64,000 nucleotides of DNA from assembly GCA_947311845.1 (NCBI GenBank), contig CAMZMU010000123.1:15483161-15547160 (forward strand). Direction: 5' to 3'. Of the stretch, positions 12,163-23,371 are shown one piece after another. The notes under the pieces are model-generated. The model was not told the DNA's origin and ran no database searches. It saw only the letters and a program-made list of their open reading frames with translations. Numbering within the stretch: the stretch's first letter is position 1; every line of letters starts with the position of its first letter. The position numbers and the translations under genes are program-made. This DNA is from Poa pratensis (taxonomy: Eukaryota; Streptophyta; Magnoliopsida; Poales; Poaceae).

Positions 12163-13508
12163 ATGGAGAAAGGTTATGTCAAAACTATGGGAGCTTACTA
12201 TGAATACCGATCAACCAAAGAAGGAAATAGAATGCTTGAATTGCTTGAACATCTCAATGATATGGCCACTGAGTTTTGTGAATTACATAATATAACTTGC
12301 TGCTTTAGAAAAGACTATAAACACTCTCTCTATCAATGTAAGTATAATAGTGATCCTATTATTGCTTCTTATCAAGAGTGTAAATTTGCATGCCATGATA
12401 TAGAACAAGTTGAGAAATATATTGCTTATGTTGCAGCCCATGAGATAGACTTTCTTATTGATAAATTTTTTGCAACTAGTCATGAAGCTCGTGTAATGAA
12501 AGGACACATTTCTATTCTTCTCCAACTTTGCAAAAAGGAATTTAGTGATAATGTTTATGTTAAAGAAAGAATTCTTGCTTCCATGGAAAGTACTAATATT
12601 TTGCAGGAAGAGGATGATGAAAACATAAGCTTGGAAGAGGAAGTATGTGAAGAGGAGATTGAAATGGATGTGCTCCAACCTAAGCTTGGGGAAGAGTTGG
12701 ATCTCCCAACTTCACCATCAACAAATGATAGTAACACTCAAACTCAAAAATCTTTTGTTATTTATGAGAATCCATGTTATGATGAGTGTGAAACTGAAAA
12801 TGCTATGGTCCTATATGATAACCCATGCTATTATGATGAAACTAATAATGCTCCTTTACTTTCTATTAATGCTACTAGTGAACTTATTGATGATAATGAG
12901 GAGTATTGCTTAAATATGCTATATGATAATGCTTTAGATGATGGTCCTATGCTTATTGATAAACCTCCATGTTTAGTTGTTACTAAATTATGTGAGGATA
13001 AAAATGATATACTTGCTGTTTGTGATGGTACTCTTACTCATGAGAGTCCTACTTTGTTCTTAAATTCTCCTAATTACACCATAGAGGAGAAATTTGCTTA
13101 TGTTGAGAAATACTTATGTGGTTTGCAATTACCTTTAGTTCCAAATCTTTGTTGCAACCATGATATTAAACTTGATATTGATCTTATTAACTATTTTGAA
13201 AGAGGGAAGCATGCTAATGAATTCCATAATAAATTTAATAATCCTCTTTATGTGCCTAATTATCTAAGTTGAATGATTCTTGTGGTTATATGGTTGAATT
13301 TATTTCTACTACTTGCAACTATTATGAAAGAGGAGGTGATAAGAACCCTCTTTATGTTACTAATAATTATATGCTGCAAGTAAATATTGTTAATATGCAT
13401 TGGGAAACTTCTATTTATGGTGATTCATTCATATACAAAATGCCAATGCATAGAAAGAAAGTTAGACTTCGTTGTTATTACTTTTGTGTTTTGTTTTTCT
13501 CTAACTAG
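12163..13508 (+). pseudogene. Unknown protein of non-autonomous element A, frameshifted
   Basis: From the ATG at 12163 the frame runs 369 codons to a stop at 13270-13272. The same kind of protein sequence continues in another frame from about 13269 to 13508, so the original product was about 448 residues and a single-base change near 13266 broke it. The sequence is AT-rich and the protein acidic, with a Glu/Asp tract at about residues 147-168, Cys-rich patches (CCFRKDYKHS, then SYQECKFACHD) and repeated NPCYDE / NPCYYDE motifs near residues 203-225. I recognise no gag, protease or polymerase domain. It sits where gag would be in an autonomous element, so a structural or packaging role is possible but unproven. 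Confidence 0.6.
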
Positions 13509-13649
13509 GGTTCAACTTGACTATTATTTTGATTGGATTGAACACCATGGGATCCTGGTATTATGCATGAACACTTCCCAAGGAAGAGGGACACACCAAG
13601 GTTCAAGCTCCCTCATGAGCTACGTCCCCTTTGATTATCAAGTAAGTAA

Positions 13650-13695
13650 GCCTAGCTATATGGCTATAAAGAAAGCGCTTTACGGGAGGCAACCC
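13650..13695 (+). other. Conserved non-coding block 1 (element A)
   Basis: This block follows the open frame of element A. It reads GCCTAGCT, a short variable gap, then TAAAGAAAGCGCTT, two bases, and GGGAGGCAACCC. The same arrangement follows the gag-protease of element D (20733-20778). It contains the palindrome AAGCGCTT. The shared string between otherwise different elements suggests selection on DNA or RNA, not on protein. Confidence 0.6.
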
Positions 13696-14291
13696 GGTTG
13701 TTTTTGTTTGAGATTTTCTTTGAGTCCTCTTGCTGTAACAAGAGAGTAGTTTGTTAGTTTTGTTTCTGAGATTTTTAATAAAGAACCAAGTTTTACCTAT
13801 TTTGGGTTTGAAAAGTTGCTATTCATTTTCGGAGAGTTTTCTGCCTGCACGAAGTCTGTGCACGGTTTGATTTTTCATTTTTTATCTGTAACTCCGATTG
13901 AGCTGTAATTTGAACTGTAGCTTCAACTTTTCATCCTCTACACGTGATTTTTTGCAGATTTTTCTGACGAGTTTAAGTAGGGTAGAAAAATGCGTTTTGC
14001 TGCTGCTGTTTTTCTGGACAGATTCTGTCTTGATATTGTTTGATGCATTCTTTGAGCTTTTTGCTTGAATCTTTTTGATTCAATTGAGTTTATGAGTAGG
14101 CATACAACATTATATACTCTCTGGACATTCATATGAATTTTTGCCTAAGGATTTTATGCAGCAAGGAACCTATTTGTTTATCACTACTAATATCACCCCA
14201 CAGAAAAGAAATGGGAGAAACGGTGTTTTGAAGTTTTTTCACAGGGATTAGAGGAGCTGCACCAAGAGCTATCCAAGGATGGTGAAGACCA

Positions 14292-14318
14292 TAAGCTTGG
14301 GGATGTCAAGACAACCCC
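14292..14318 (+). other. TAAGCTTGGGGA motif with hairpin (element A)
   Basis: TAAGCTTGGGGA (14292-14303) leads into a hairpin at 14299-14318: GGGG, A, TGTC on the left and GACA, A, CCCC on the right, with one A-A mismatch and a tight loop. The counterpart in D (21428-21448) keeps the fold with a changed base pair (T-A here, C-G there). The block CTTGGAGCGTCTGT follows at 14391-14404. Confidence 0.55.
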
Positions 14319-15976
14319 ACTAGACCAACACACTCTCGGTTTGCACACGTCTAACTTCTGTTTTTCGATCAAAGCACTTTATCGTATAAACTTGGAGCGT
14401 CTGTTTTTTTTGCTTTTGTTATTTCGGTTTGTTATAAGACCACCACTATCATTTATATATGAGAGAGCTACTGGAAGTTTGGGTTGAATTATGTTGGATG
14501 CTATTAAATATATTGGGATAGGGATGTTTGAGTTGATTTTAAAAGATACATATAGTTGCATAATTCATGTGCTTTGAATGAATGTTAATTTGCAAGAGTG
14601 TTGTCAAGAGCTATCTTTTACCATGTTTAGATGTTGAATTTTAACTTTACTTGGTTTAACATGGATTGATTAGTTCTATGGACACTTATGCATGCATTTA
14701 GATGGTCAACTTTCTCCCTATTGCTAGCCCAAAAATTACAACAAGTAAAAAGCTTGTTTCCCAACACCTTCAACCAAAGTTTTTCCAGTGAGTCCACCAT
14801 ATCTACCTATTAGCTTTATGCTATTCCAAGTATGTTTATCATGTTATATTGTGTTATCTACATTTCTGAATTTAAATGCTTATGTTATTGATTGTCATGG
14901 GAAAAATTGGTTAAAAGCTCTCACGAACTTGATGCACAATTTACTTTTATTGCATTTAATAAGCATGAACCATTGTGATTAAAATTATGAAGTTGTGGGC
15001 TTGACAATTGTTTTGGTTGGGAGTTAGCCCATATGTGCTGTCACATGGCAAGCTTTCAACATTGCACTTATTTATATTTAGTTGATGTCATGTACTTTTG
15101 TTTATGGATGCCTATCATGGGTGAAATGAATGTGGATACTTAGTAAGTTCAAAGAGTTTGTATAAATGGTTAGAGAAATGCCTGGGCCGCTAATCTAAGC
15201 CATGCATCATTCATGGTGGAAATTTACAGCATAACCATAATGTTCATTCAGTGATGCACCTCATAATAAAAAGCTATACCCATAGTAAATAAAAGAGTGC
15301 TGAGATTGTTCATTGTCTGTTTGTCTTGTTGTTTTGACATGGGCTTGTTCATGTCAAGGGGCAAGAGGTACCCCAGTGCAGTTCTTGATGATACTATTAT
15401 TACTTGCAATGACCTTTATTTGAATTTACTTTGTGGACCAAAGTGAGTAACACATGGTGTAGGTACTTGTATTCAAGGGACATGAGACATTCAACCAATA
15501 CATTGTCAAGCACACCACTCATATTTGCTTTCACTTTAAACATTAATCATTCAAGATGCTATGATAGGGGTAATGAGAGCTCCACACCAATGACTACCAC
15601 ATTGCAAGCATTAACTTAAGTAGAAGTGTTTGGAAGTTAGATGAAACTTATTCATGCTTTACCTCTACTTATTTATCTATCCAAAGTGTCCACCTTTTAT
15701 ATTCAGTTTTCATAAGAAGTACTCTATGACCACCATAGGATGTTTTTACTTTTCATTATGCATACATTTGGTCCATAGTACTTTCTTCTATGTTACACTT
15801 TGTGAATTTATCATTGAACATCTTTACATTGAGTATTTGATATCACTTCATAATTTATCTTGCATATTGTTATTCCTTTGAAGAATGAATCATTTGACTC
15901 TATGTAGCAATAGTAATCACCTTTGATATCCATTGATAGTATTAAAATGCAAAGTCCATGTTAGTTTTATCACCTT

Positions 15977-16013
15977 CATACTCGGGACGAGCATGGGTTA
16001 AGCTTGGGGATGT
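15977..16013 (+). promoter_or_regulatory. Element A terminal hairpin and polypurine-tract region
   Basis: CATACTCG-GGA-CGAGCATG (15977-15995) can fold with 7 of 8 pairs. It is followed by TAAGCTTGGGGA (15999-16010) and the 3' LTR at 16014. The purine-rich GGGGATG beside the LTR is the expected primer for plus-strand synthesis. Element D has the same order with a covarying hairpin (23334-23371). Confidence 0.65.
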
Positions 16014-16845
16014 TGATGCATGTAAAATGCATACATGAACTTTACATTTTATTACATGTTATTCCATGTTATTTGCATCATATAAGGGTTATATTCATGA
16101 TTTATATTGAGTTTTGGGGATAATTAACAACTTCCCCATTTTTTGGAATTAACCCTGCGCTGTCAGAAAACCCCTTTTTCTATATTTTGATGTTTCAGGG
16201 ACCCAAACGACGTCCAAATGACCTGAAATTTACGGGGATCATTTTTTTGGAAGGAACGAAACGTAGGCGCAAAGGAATCGAAGAAACGGAGACCAGAAGG
16301 CCGAAAGGGGTGGGCCCACGCGGCCAGATTCCCTGACCGCGTGGGACCCACCATGGCCCTCGGGCCTCCGCTGCCGTCGATCTTTCTTCCCGAAGCTTCG
16401 TCTTGACCTAAAAACGACTATATATAGACCCCCCCCCCAGGGCTTTCGCGAAAGAGAGCGCCGCCGAAACACAGAAACCACGAAACAGAGACCTGGAGCT
16501 GAAGATTGGAGGGGGAAAACTCCGCGGGGCGCTGCCGGTGTGGTCTCCTTCCCCTCCAACAACATCTCCACCGACACCATGATGAAGAGGGAGTAGTCCA
16601 CCTCTGGACTATGGGTTTGTGGAAGTAACTTATGTATTCTCCTCTCTATGAGCTTTACTAATTAGTACCGTATGAGCTACTGAACATGATTACGGTCATC
16701 TATGTAATTACTTTGTGGTGGATCTTTATTATGAGTTAATACATGTTTGAGATTGCAATGGTTTTGTTTCAGTTATGAAAGTAGATGCATATTATGTACC
16801 CCATTCTTATTTACTTGTCATGATCAAGCATGTTTATGAGAGCAT
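16014..16845 (+). repeat. Element A 3' LTR, left part
   Basis: It begins TGATGCATGTAAAATGC, matching 7003, and runs to the insertion point of element D. AGCAT (16841-16845) is the target duplicated by D. Compared with the 5' LTR it has small indels, for example a longer C run near 16431-16438. Confidence 0.93.
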
Positions 16846-18428
16846 TGATACGTCTCAAACGTATCTATAATTTTTGATGTTCCATGCTTGTTTTATACCA
16901 ATTGCTACATGTTTTGCATCCACTTTATATCACTTTTATACATTTTTTGGGACTAACCTATTAACAAGATGCCGAAGTGCCAGTTCCTGTTTTCTGCTGT
17001 TTTTGTATTCCAGAAAAGCTAGTCTGGAAATATTCTCGGAATTGGACGAAACTACACGGGGTCCCTATTTTCCAGAACTCATCTGACGGACCAAAGAGCG
17101 ACGGAGAGGAGCCGTGGGCCACACGCCAGGGCGCGGGCCCCCCTCTGCCGCGCCCTGGGGTGGTGTGGGCCCCTCGGGTCTCCAGCCGCCGCCCTTTCGC
17201 CTACTTATTCCCCCCGACGCGAAAACCCTAAGTACCTGAGCAAATATCCACGAAAAGTTCCAGAGACGCCGCCGTCGTCAACCCTAGCTCGGGAGGGTTC
17301 AGAACCTCTTCCCGGCACCCTGCCGGAGAGGGGAATCGTCACCGGAGGCTTCTACATCGCCATGCCTGCCTCCGGAGTGATGCGTGAGTAGTTCATCCTT
17401 GGACTACGGGTCCATAGCAGTAGCTAGATGGTTGTCTCTCCACTTTGTGCCATCATGTTTAGATCTTGTGAGCTGCCCTACATGATCAAGATCATATTAT
17501 TGTAATGCTACATGTTGTGTTTGCTGGGATCCGATGAATATTGAATATTATGTCAAGTTGATTATCAATCTATCTTATATGTTATTTAAGATCTTGCATG
17601 CTTTCCGTTACTCGTAGATGCTTTGGCCAAGTAGATGCTTGTAACTCCAAGAGAGAGTATTTATGCTAGATAGTGGGTTCATGTCTCCGTTTAACCTGGG
17701 ACAGTGACAGAAAGTTCTAAGGTTGTGGATGTGCTGTTGCCACTAGGGATAACCTAACGATGCTATGTCCACGGCATATGTGTTTGTTTACATTACGCAC
17801 TTTACTTAATGCAATTATCCGTTGCTTGCAACTTAATACCAACGGGGGACTCGGATGACAACCCGGCGGTGGATTATTAGTCATAGATGCTGTTGGATAA
17901 CGATCTATGTATTATGTCGTAATGCCCAATTAAATATCATAGTATAGTCATGTCATGTATATGCATTGTCATGCGCTCACTATTCGTCAATTGCCCAGCT
18001 GTAATTTGTTCACCCAACATGTTAGTTATCTTTTATGGAGAGACACCACTAGTGAACTGTGGACCCCGGTCCATTCTTTTACACTGATTAAACAACCACA
18101 AACTGCAAACTGTTCCTTTTTCATTCTCTGCAATTTAATACTCATTTTCCACACCATACGTTTAATCCTTTGTTTTCAGCAAGCCAGTGAGATTGACAAC
18201 CTCACTGTTTCGTTGGGGCAAAGTAGTTTGATTGTGTTGTGTGCAGATTCCACGTCAACAGTCCAGACTCCCTCAACACTATTTTTCTGGCGCCGTTGAC
18301 AACCTTCTGAAGAGTTGCTGCTCCTACTGGTTCGATAACCTTGGTTTCTTTCTGAGGGAAAACTTGCTGCTGACTACATCATACCTTCCTCTTGGGGTCT
18401 CCCAACGAACGTGTGTTTCACGTCATCA
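16846..18428 (+). repeat. Element D 5' LTR
   Basis: It has canonical TG and CA ends. A relic of the primer-binding site with its leader (TATTTTTCTGGCGCCGTTG, 18280-18298) lies inside it, 152 bp before the true one. It carries CCCCGGTCCATT (18064-18075), shared with the LTRs of element A. It differs from the 3' LTR mainly by an indel in the GC-rich stretch near 17085-17160. Confidence 0.93.
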
Positions 18429-18439
18429 AGCTATTTTTC

Positions 18440-18457
18440 TGGCGCCGTTGCCGGGGA
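18440..18457 (+). promoter_or_regulatory. Element D primer-binding site (tRNA-Asp type)
   Basis: TGGCGCCGTTGCCGGGGA begins 12 bp after the 5' LTR end and is identical to the site of element A. It is expected to pair with the 3' end of tRNA-Asp to start reverse transcription. Confidence 0.9.
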
Positions 18458-18636
18458 GACAGCAGTCTTCTGCAAGGGGAGTTTCACGCTTCCAATCTCT
18501 TTACTTTGTTTTTGTCTTGCTTAGTTTATTTTATTTTATCTTGTTTGCTTTCAATTATCAAAAACACAAAAAAATTAGTTACTTGCATCTAGTTTACTTT
18601 CAAGTTATTTTCTGTACTGTTTTTATTTCTGCTAAA

Positions 18637-20720
18637 ATGAGTACTCCTGAGAACACTAAGTTGTGTGATTTCACTAGCACGAACAACAATGATTTCATAT
18701 GCACACCTATTGCTCCACCTGCTGCTTCAGCAGAATTTTATGAAATTAAACCTGCACTTTTAAATCTTGTTATGAAAGAGCAATTTTCTGGTGTTAGTAC
18801 TGATGATGCTGCTGTTCACCTTAATAACTTTGTTGAACTTTGTGAAATGCAAAAGCTCAAGGAAGTAGATGGTGATATTATTAAACTGAAACTTTTTCCT
18901 TTCTCCTTGAGAGGACGTGCTAAAGAATGGTTGCTATCTTTGCCTAGAAATAGTATTGATTCATGGACTAAATGCAAAGATGCTTTTATTGGAAAATATT
19001 ATCCTCCTGCTAAGATTATTTCTTTGAGAAGTAGCATAATGAATTTTAAGCAATTTGATAATGAACATGTTGCTATGGGAGAGAATGAAATCATTGGTTA
19101 AAAATTGTCCCACTCATGGACTGACTACTTGGATGATCATCCAAACCTTCTATGCAGGATTAAATTTTTCTTCGAGGAATTTATTGGATTCGGCCGCTGG
19201 AGGTACCTTTATGTCCATCACTTTGGGTGCTGCAACAAAGCTTCTTGATGATATGATGATTAATTATTCTGAGTGGCACACCGAGAGAGCTCCAACAGGT
19301 AAGAAGGTAAATTCTGTTGAGGAAACCTCCTCCTTGAGTGCCAAAATTGATACTATTATGTCTATGCTTGCAAATGGTCAAACACATGTTGATCCAAATA
19401 ATGTTCCTTTAGCTTCTTTGGTTGCTCAAGAAGAGCATGTTGATGTGAACTTCATTAAAAATAATAATTTCAACAACAATGCTTATAGGAATAATTTTGG
19501 TAATAGCAATTATAGGCCCTATCCTTCTAATAGTGGCAATGGTTATGGAAATTCCTATAGTAACTCCTACAATAATAATAAGAGTGTACCCTCTGATCTT
19601 GAAGTTATGCTTAAGGATTTTATTAGTACACAAACTGCTTTCAATAAAACTGTTGAGGAGAAATTTGGGAAAATTGATGTGCTTTCCTCTAAAGTTGATA
19701 GTCTTGCTCTTGATGTTGACTTATTGAAACTAAAGAACATGCCTCATGATGTTAAAGAGAGCAAAACTCTCAATGCTATACAAGTTAAAATTGATAACAA
19801 TGTGAGGATGTTAGCTGAATTGCATGCTAGATGGGAAAGAGAGGATGAAATTGCTAGAAAGAACAATATTGCTAGAGTTTATACTATTACTACTTCTGAA
19901 AATTTCAAACTCAAGTGTTAACAAACCTCCTACCATTAATGGCAAGATAGTTGGTGTTGGTAATGTTTCCACTTCTATTGCAAAATGTCCTAAATTGCCT
20001 GATAACTCTGAAACTGTCCTTGATAAAGATGCTGAAATTTCTAGCAATAAGGAAGAGAATAATTCCATTACTTTTGATGATAATGACTTTGATTTTGATG
20101 GTTGCAATATTTCTGAAGTAATTAAGTTCTTGCAAAAGCTAGCTAGAAGTCCTAATGCTAGTGCTATAAACATGGCTTTTACTAAACATATTACTAATGC
20201 TCTCATACAAGTTAGGGAAGAAAATTAAAACATGAAGCTTCTATCCCTAGGAAGTTAGAAGATGGTTGGAGCCCATCATTAAATTGAAATTGAATGACTT
20301 TGATTGCAATGCTTTGTGTGACCTTGGTGCTAGTATTTCTGTTATGCCTAAAAGATTATATGATATGCTTGATTTAGCACCTTTGGAAAATTGTTACTTG
20401 GATGTTCACCTTGTTGATTCTACTATTAAAAAACCTTTGGGAAGAATTGATGATGTTCTTATCATGGTTAACAACAATTATGTCCCCGTTGATTTTATTG
20501 TCTTGGATATTGAGTGCAATCCATCATGCCCTATTGTGCTGGGAAGACCTTTTCTTAGACTGTAGGTGCTATTATTGATATGAAAGAAGGGAATATAAAA
20601 TATCAATTTCCTCTCAAGAAAGGTATGGAACACTTTCCTAGGAAGAAGATTAAGCCACCTTATGATTCTATTGTTCGAACAAATTACAATGTTGATGCTT
20701 CTTCACTTGGTAATACTTGA
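18637..20720 (+). pseudogene. Gag and aspartic protease of element D, frameshifted
   Basis: The frame starts at ATG 18637 and reads a Retrotrans_gag-type domain (hydrophobic core with FSLRGRAKEWLLSLP at about residues 89-103) until a frameshift near 19073. It continues in a second frame through an Asn/Tyr-rich, low-complexity linker to a stop at 19921. It shifts again near 19910, stops at 20228, and a further frame from about 20264 gives a retropepsin-like domain with DLGAS as the catalytic motif and the C-terminal LGRPFL motif. A last shift near 20560 leads to a stop at 20720. No zinc knuckle is seen and no polymerase follows. DLGAS for DTGAS is common in this plant Gypsy type. Four breaks make it non-functional. 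Confidence 0.85.
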
Positions 20721-20732
20721 TGCATGCTTTGT

Positions 20733-20780
20733 GCCTAGCTAAAAGGCGTTAAAGAAAAGCGCTTATGGGAGGCAACCCAT
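20733..20780 (+). other. Conserved non-coding block 1 (element D)
   Basis: The sequence GCCTAGCT, a short gap, TTAAAGAAAAGCGCTT, ATG and GGAGGCAACCC starts 12 bp after the protease stop codon. It corresponds to 13650-13695 in element A. Position just downstream of the last frame in both elements is the same, although the frames themselves are unrelated. Confidence 0.6.
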
Positions 20781-21362
20781 TTTATTTTTCTGCAATTTTT
20801 CTTTTATTGAGTCAAGGAGTTTGTTTACTTCTGTAGCAACTCCTTTGTATCTTTATTTTCTCGCATTGTTGTGCCAAGAGTAGCCTCTAATGATAAGATG
20901 ATGCTTAATTTTGATTGCTGCGCAGAAACAGATTTTTGCTGTTCACTGTACGAAATTCCTAAAATCACCAGATTGTTAAAAATCTGAAATTTTTGTGCGT
21001 AATCTTTATGAATGTCTGAAACTTTCATTAGTTCAGAGTTTCTCGATCTGAGCGTCGTAAGTGCCTCGAAAAAATTCGTCTTTGCGGACTGTTCTGTTTT
21101 AGACAGATTATGCCTTTTTTTTTGCATTCTCTCTTTTACTAGTGTTGAGTGAAATTCTTTTTTGGGTGGAAGAGCTTCACATAACATCAGTGGCTGTAGC
21201 TAATGTTTAAAGTAACAAATCATATTGCGTCTTTATAGAACATGTGAATTTTTGATTATGCACTAACCCTCTAATGAGATCTACTTTGAGTTTGGTGTGA
21301 CGGAAGTTTTCAAGGGTCAAGAGAGAAGGATGATATAATAGGATCAAGAAGAGTGAAGAGCT

Positions 21363-21448
21363 TAAGCTTGGGGAGGCTCCCATGGATCTCCCCAGCATAT
21401 TTCAAGAAGACTCAAGCGTCTAAGCTTGGGGATGCCCAAGGCATCCCC
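21363..21448 (+). other. Two TAAGCTTGGGGA motifs with hairpins (element D)
   Basis: The first motif (21363-21374) can pair TGGGGAG with CTCCCCA (21369-21375 with 21388-21394). The second (21421-21432) starts a perfect 9-bp hairpin at 21428-21448, GGGGATGCC-CAA-GGCATCCCC. CTTGGAGCGTCTGT follows at 21533-21546, as it does in element A. Confidence 0.6.
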
Positions 21449-23333
21449 TTCTTCATCGTCAAAATTATCAGGTCATCTCTAGTGAAACTATATTTTAATT
21501 CTTTCACATCATATGTGCTTTTCTTGGAGCGTCTGTGTGCTTTTATTTTCAGTATTGCATTTTTATTTTCAATAAAGCTTGACTGGACCCTAGCATTCTT
21601 GATTGGGAGAGAGACACGCTCCGCTTTTTCATGAGAATACTCCTATTCTTCACTTATATTTGTTGAGTATTCATATCTAGCGCTGTTCAGCTTTTAGCTC
21701 TTGCATGTATCTCTTGTCAGAGCTATTAGCTTTCTTTTGTAGAAAGTACTCTCTTGCTTCACTTATATTTGTTTGGAGAGTTGATGAAATAAATTGATTG
21801 GTGTTTGGTTGGTTCAGAAAATGTTGCATGTGGTAATTGGTATAAGGAAAAACTTGCTTAATCTTGTAGATCACTAAAATGGATAACTTGATGCTTGTCA
21901 ATTGTTTTGAGTTAACAAGTAGATCATGATTAAATTGTGCATCACATGAGTTAAGCCTATTAGTGAAGAACTACCGTAAAGCTTGTTGAAAATTTGGTTT
22001 GCATCGTGGTATCTCTAAGGTCTAGATATTTTCTAATAACAGGGTTTGGTTAACAAGGAAGACGGTATGAAGTCTTATAACGTTTGCAATATGTTTGTCA
22101 TATAAAACTTGGTGTACGGGTTGATATTCTTGTTTGCTTACATAACCTTGCTAGCCTAAACTCTGTACTGAGAGGGAATGCTTCTCGTGCATCCAAATCC
22201 TTGAGCCAAAATCCATGCCATTTGTGTCCACCATAACTACCTATATGTGGTATTTCCTTGCCACTCCAAGTAAATTTTTCATGTGCTACCTTTAAATTAT
22301 TCAAAATGTTATTATTCCCTTTTTGTGTCAATGTTTACTAGCTCATGAGGAATTAGTGTGGTTATTCTTTATTCTATTTGTCGAGTGGACTTTTACACCT
22401 GGACTAGTGGCATATACATCCGCTTATCCAATAACTTGCAAAAAGAGCTGGCAACGGGGTGCCCAGTCCCAATTAATTACAACTTTAACCAATTAATTCT
22501 CTTCACACTTTTGCCCTGATTCATCAGTAAGCAATGACAAACAGTGAAATACCTGAATGTGTGTAAACCAAAGAGAAAGAGGGATGATCTGCCTTGCTGG
22601 TAGAAATAACGTCCTTCATGGGAGCCGCTCTTAAAAGTCCGTTCGACAGGTAGAATACTGTTCTCACCCGCTACCATTCGTTGACAATTAACAAACACCT
22701 CTCAAAAATAGATACTCCTCCATGGTATGTGATTGATGGAAGGCACCCGAGGATTCGGTTAGCCATGGCTTGTGTTAGCAAGGTTGGGAGGAGTATCAAA
22801 TATTTTATGCAATCTCTATATGCTTTCAAAAACCTAAAAGCTCTAGCACATGATTTAATCCCTGCTTCCCTCTGCGAAGGGCCTTTCTTTTACTTTTATG
22901 TTGAGTCAGTTTTCCTATTCTTTCTGTCTTCCACAAGCAAACACTAGTGTCAACTTTGTTACAACATGCGTTATATGCAATGTATTGGACTTGTTATACT
23001 ACTTTGTGTTGACAATATCCATGAGATAAATATGTTGAAAGTTGAAGCAAATGCTGAAACTAAATTCTTCCTTTGTGTTGATTAAATACCTTTTATTAGA
23101 AACTATTGCTTTATGAGTTAACACTTATGCAAAACTGTTTGATGCTTGTCTCGAAAGTACTATTCATGAAAACGTTTAGCTTGTGTGATTCATTGTTTAC
23201 TCATTATCTATTTGTAGCAAATTATAGACCATTGACTTGGATCACTTCATTCATTTACATGTGCCTTGCAATTATATGATCAAGATTATGATAGTAGCAT
23301 GTCACCTCAAAAATTATTTGTTTTTATCGTTTA

Positions 23334-23371
23334 CCTACTCGAGGACGAGTAGGAACTAAGCTTGGGGATGC
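23334..23371 (+). promoter_or_regulatory. Element D terminal hairpin and polypurine-tract region
   Basis: CCTACTCG-AGGA-CGAGTAGG (23334-23353) is a perfect 8-bp hairpin, followed by TAAGCTTGGGGA (23357-23368) and the 3' LTR at 23372. The order and spacing match element A at 15977-16013. Stem position 2 is C-G here and A-T in A. Confidence 0.68.
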
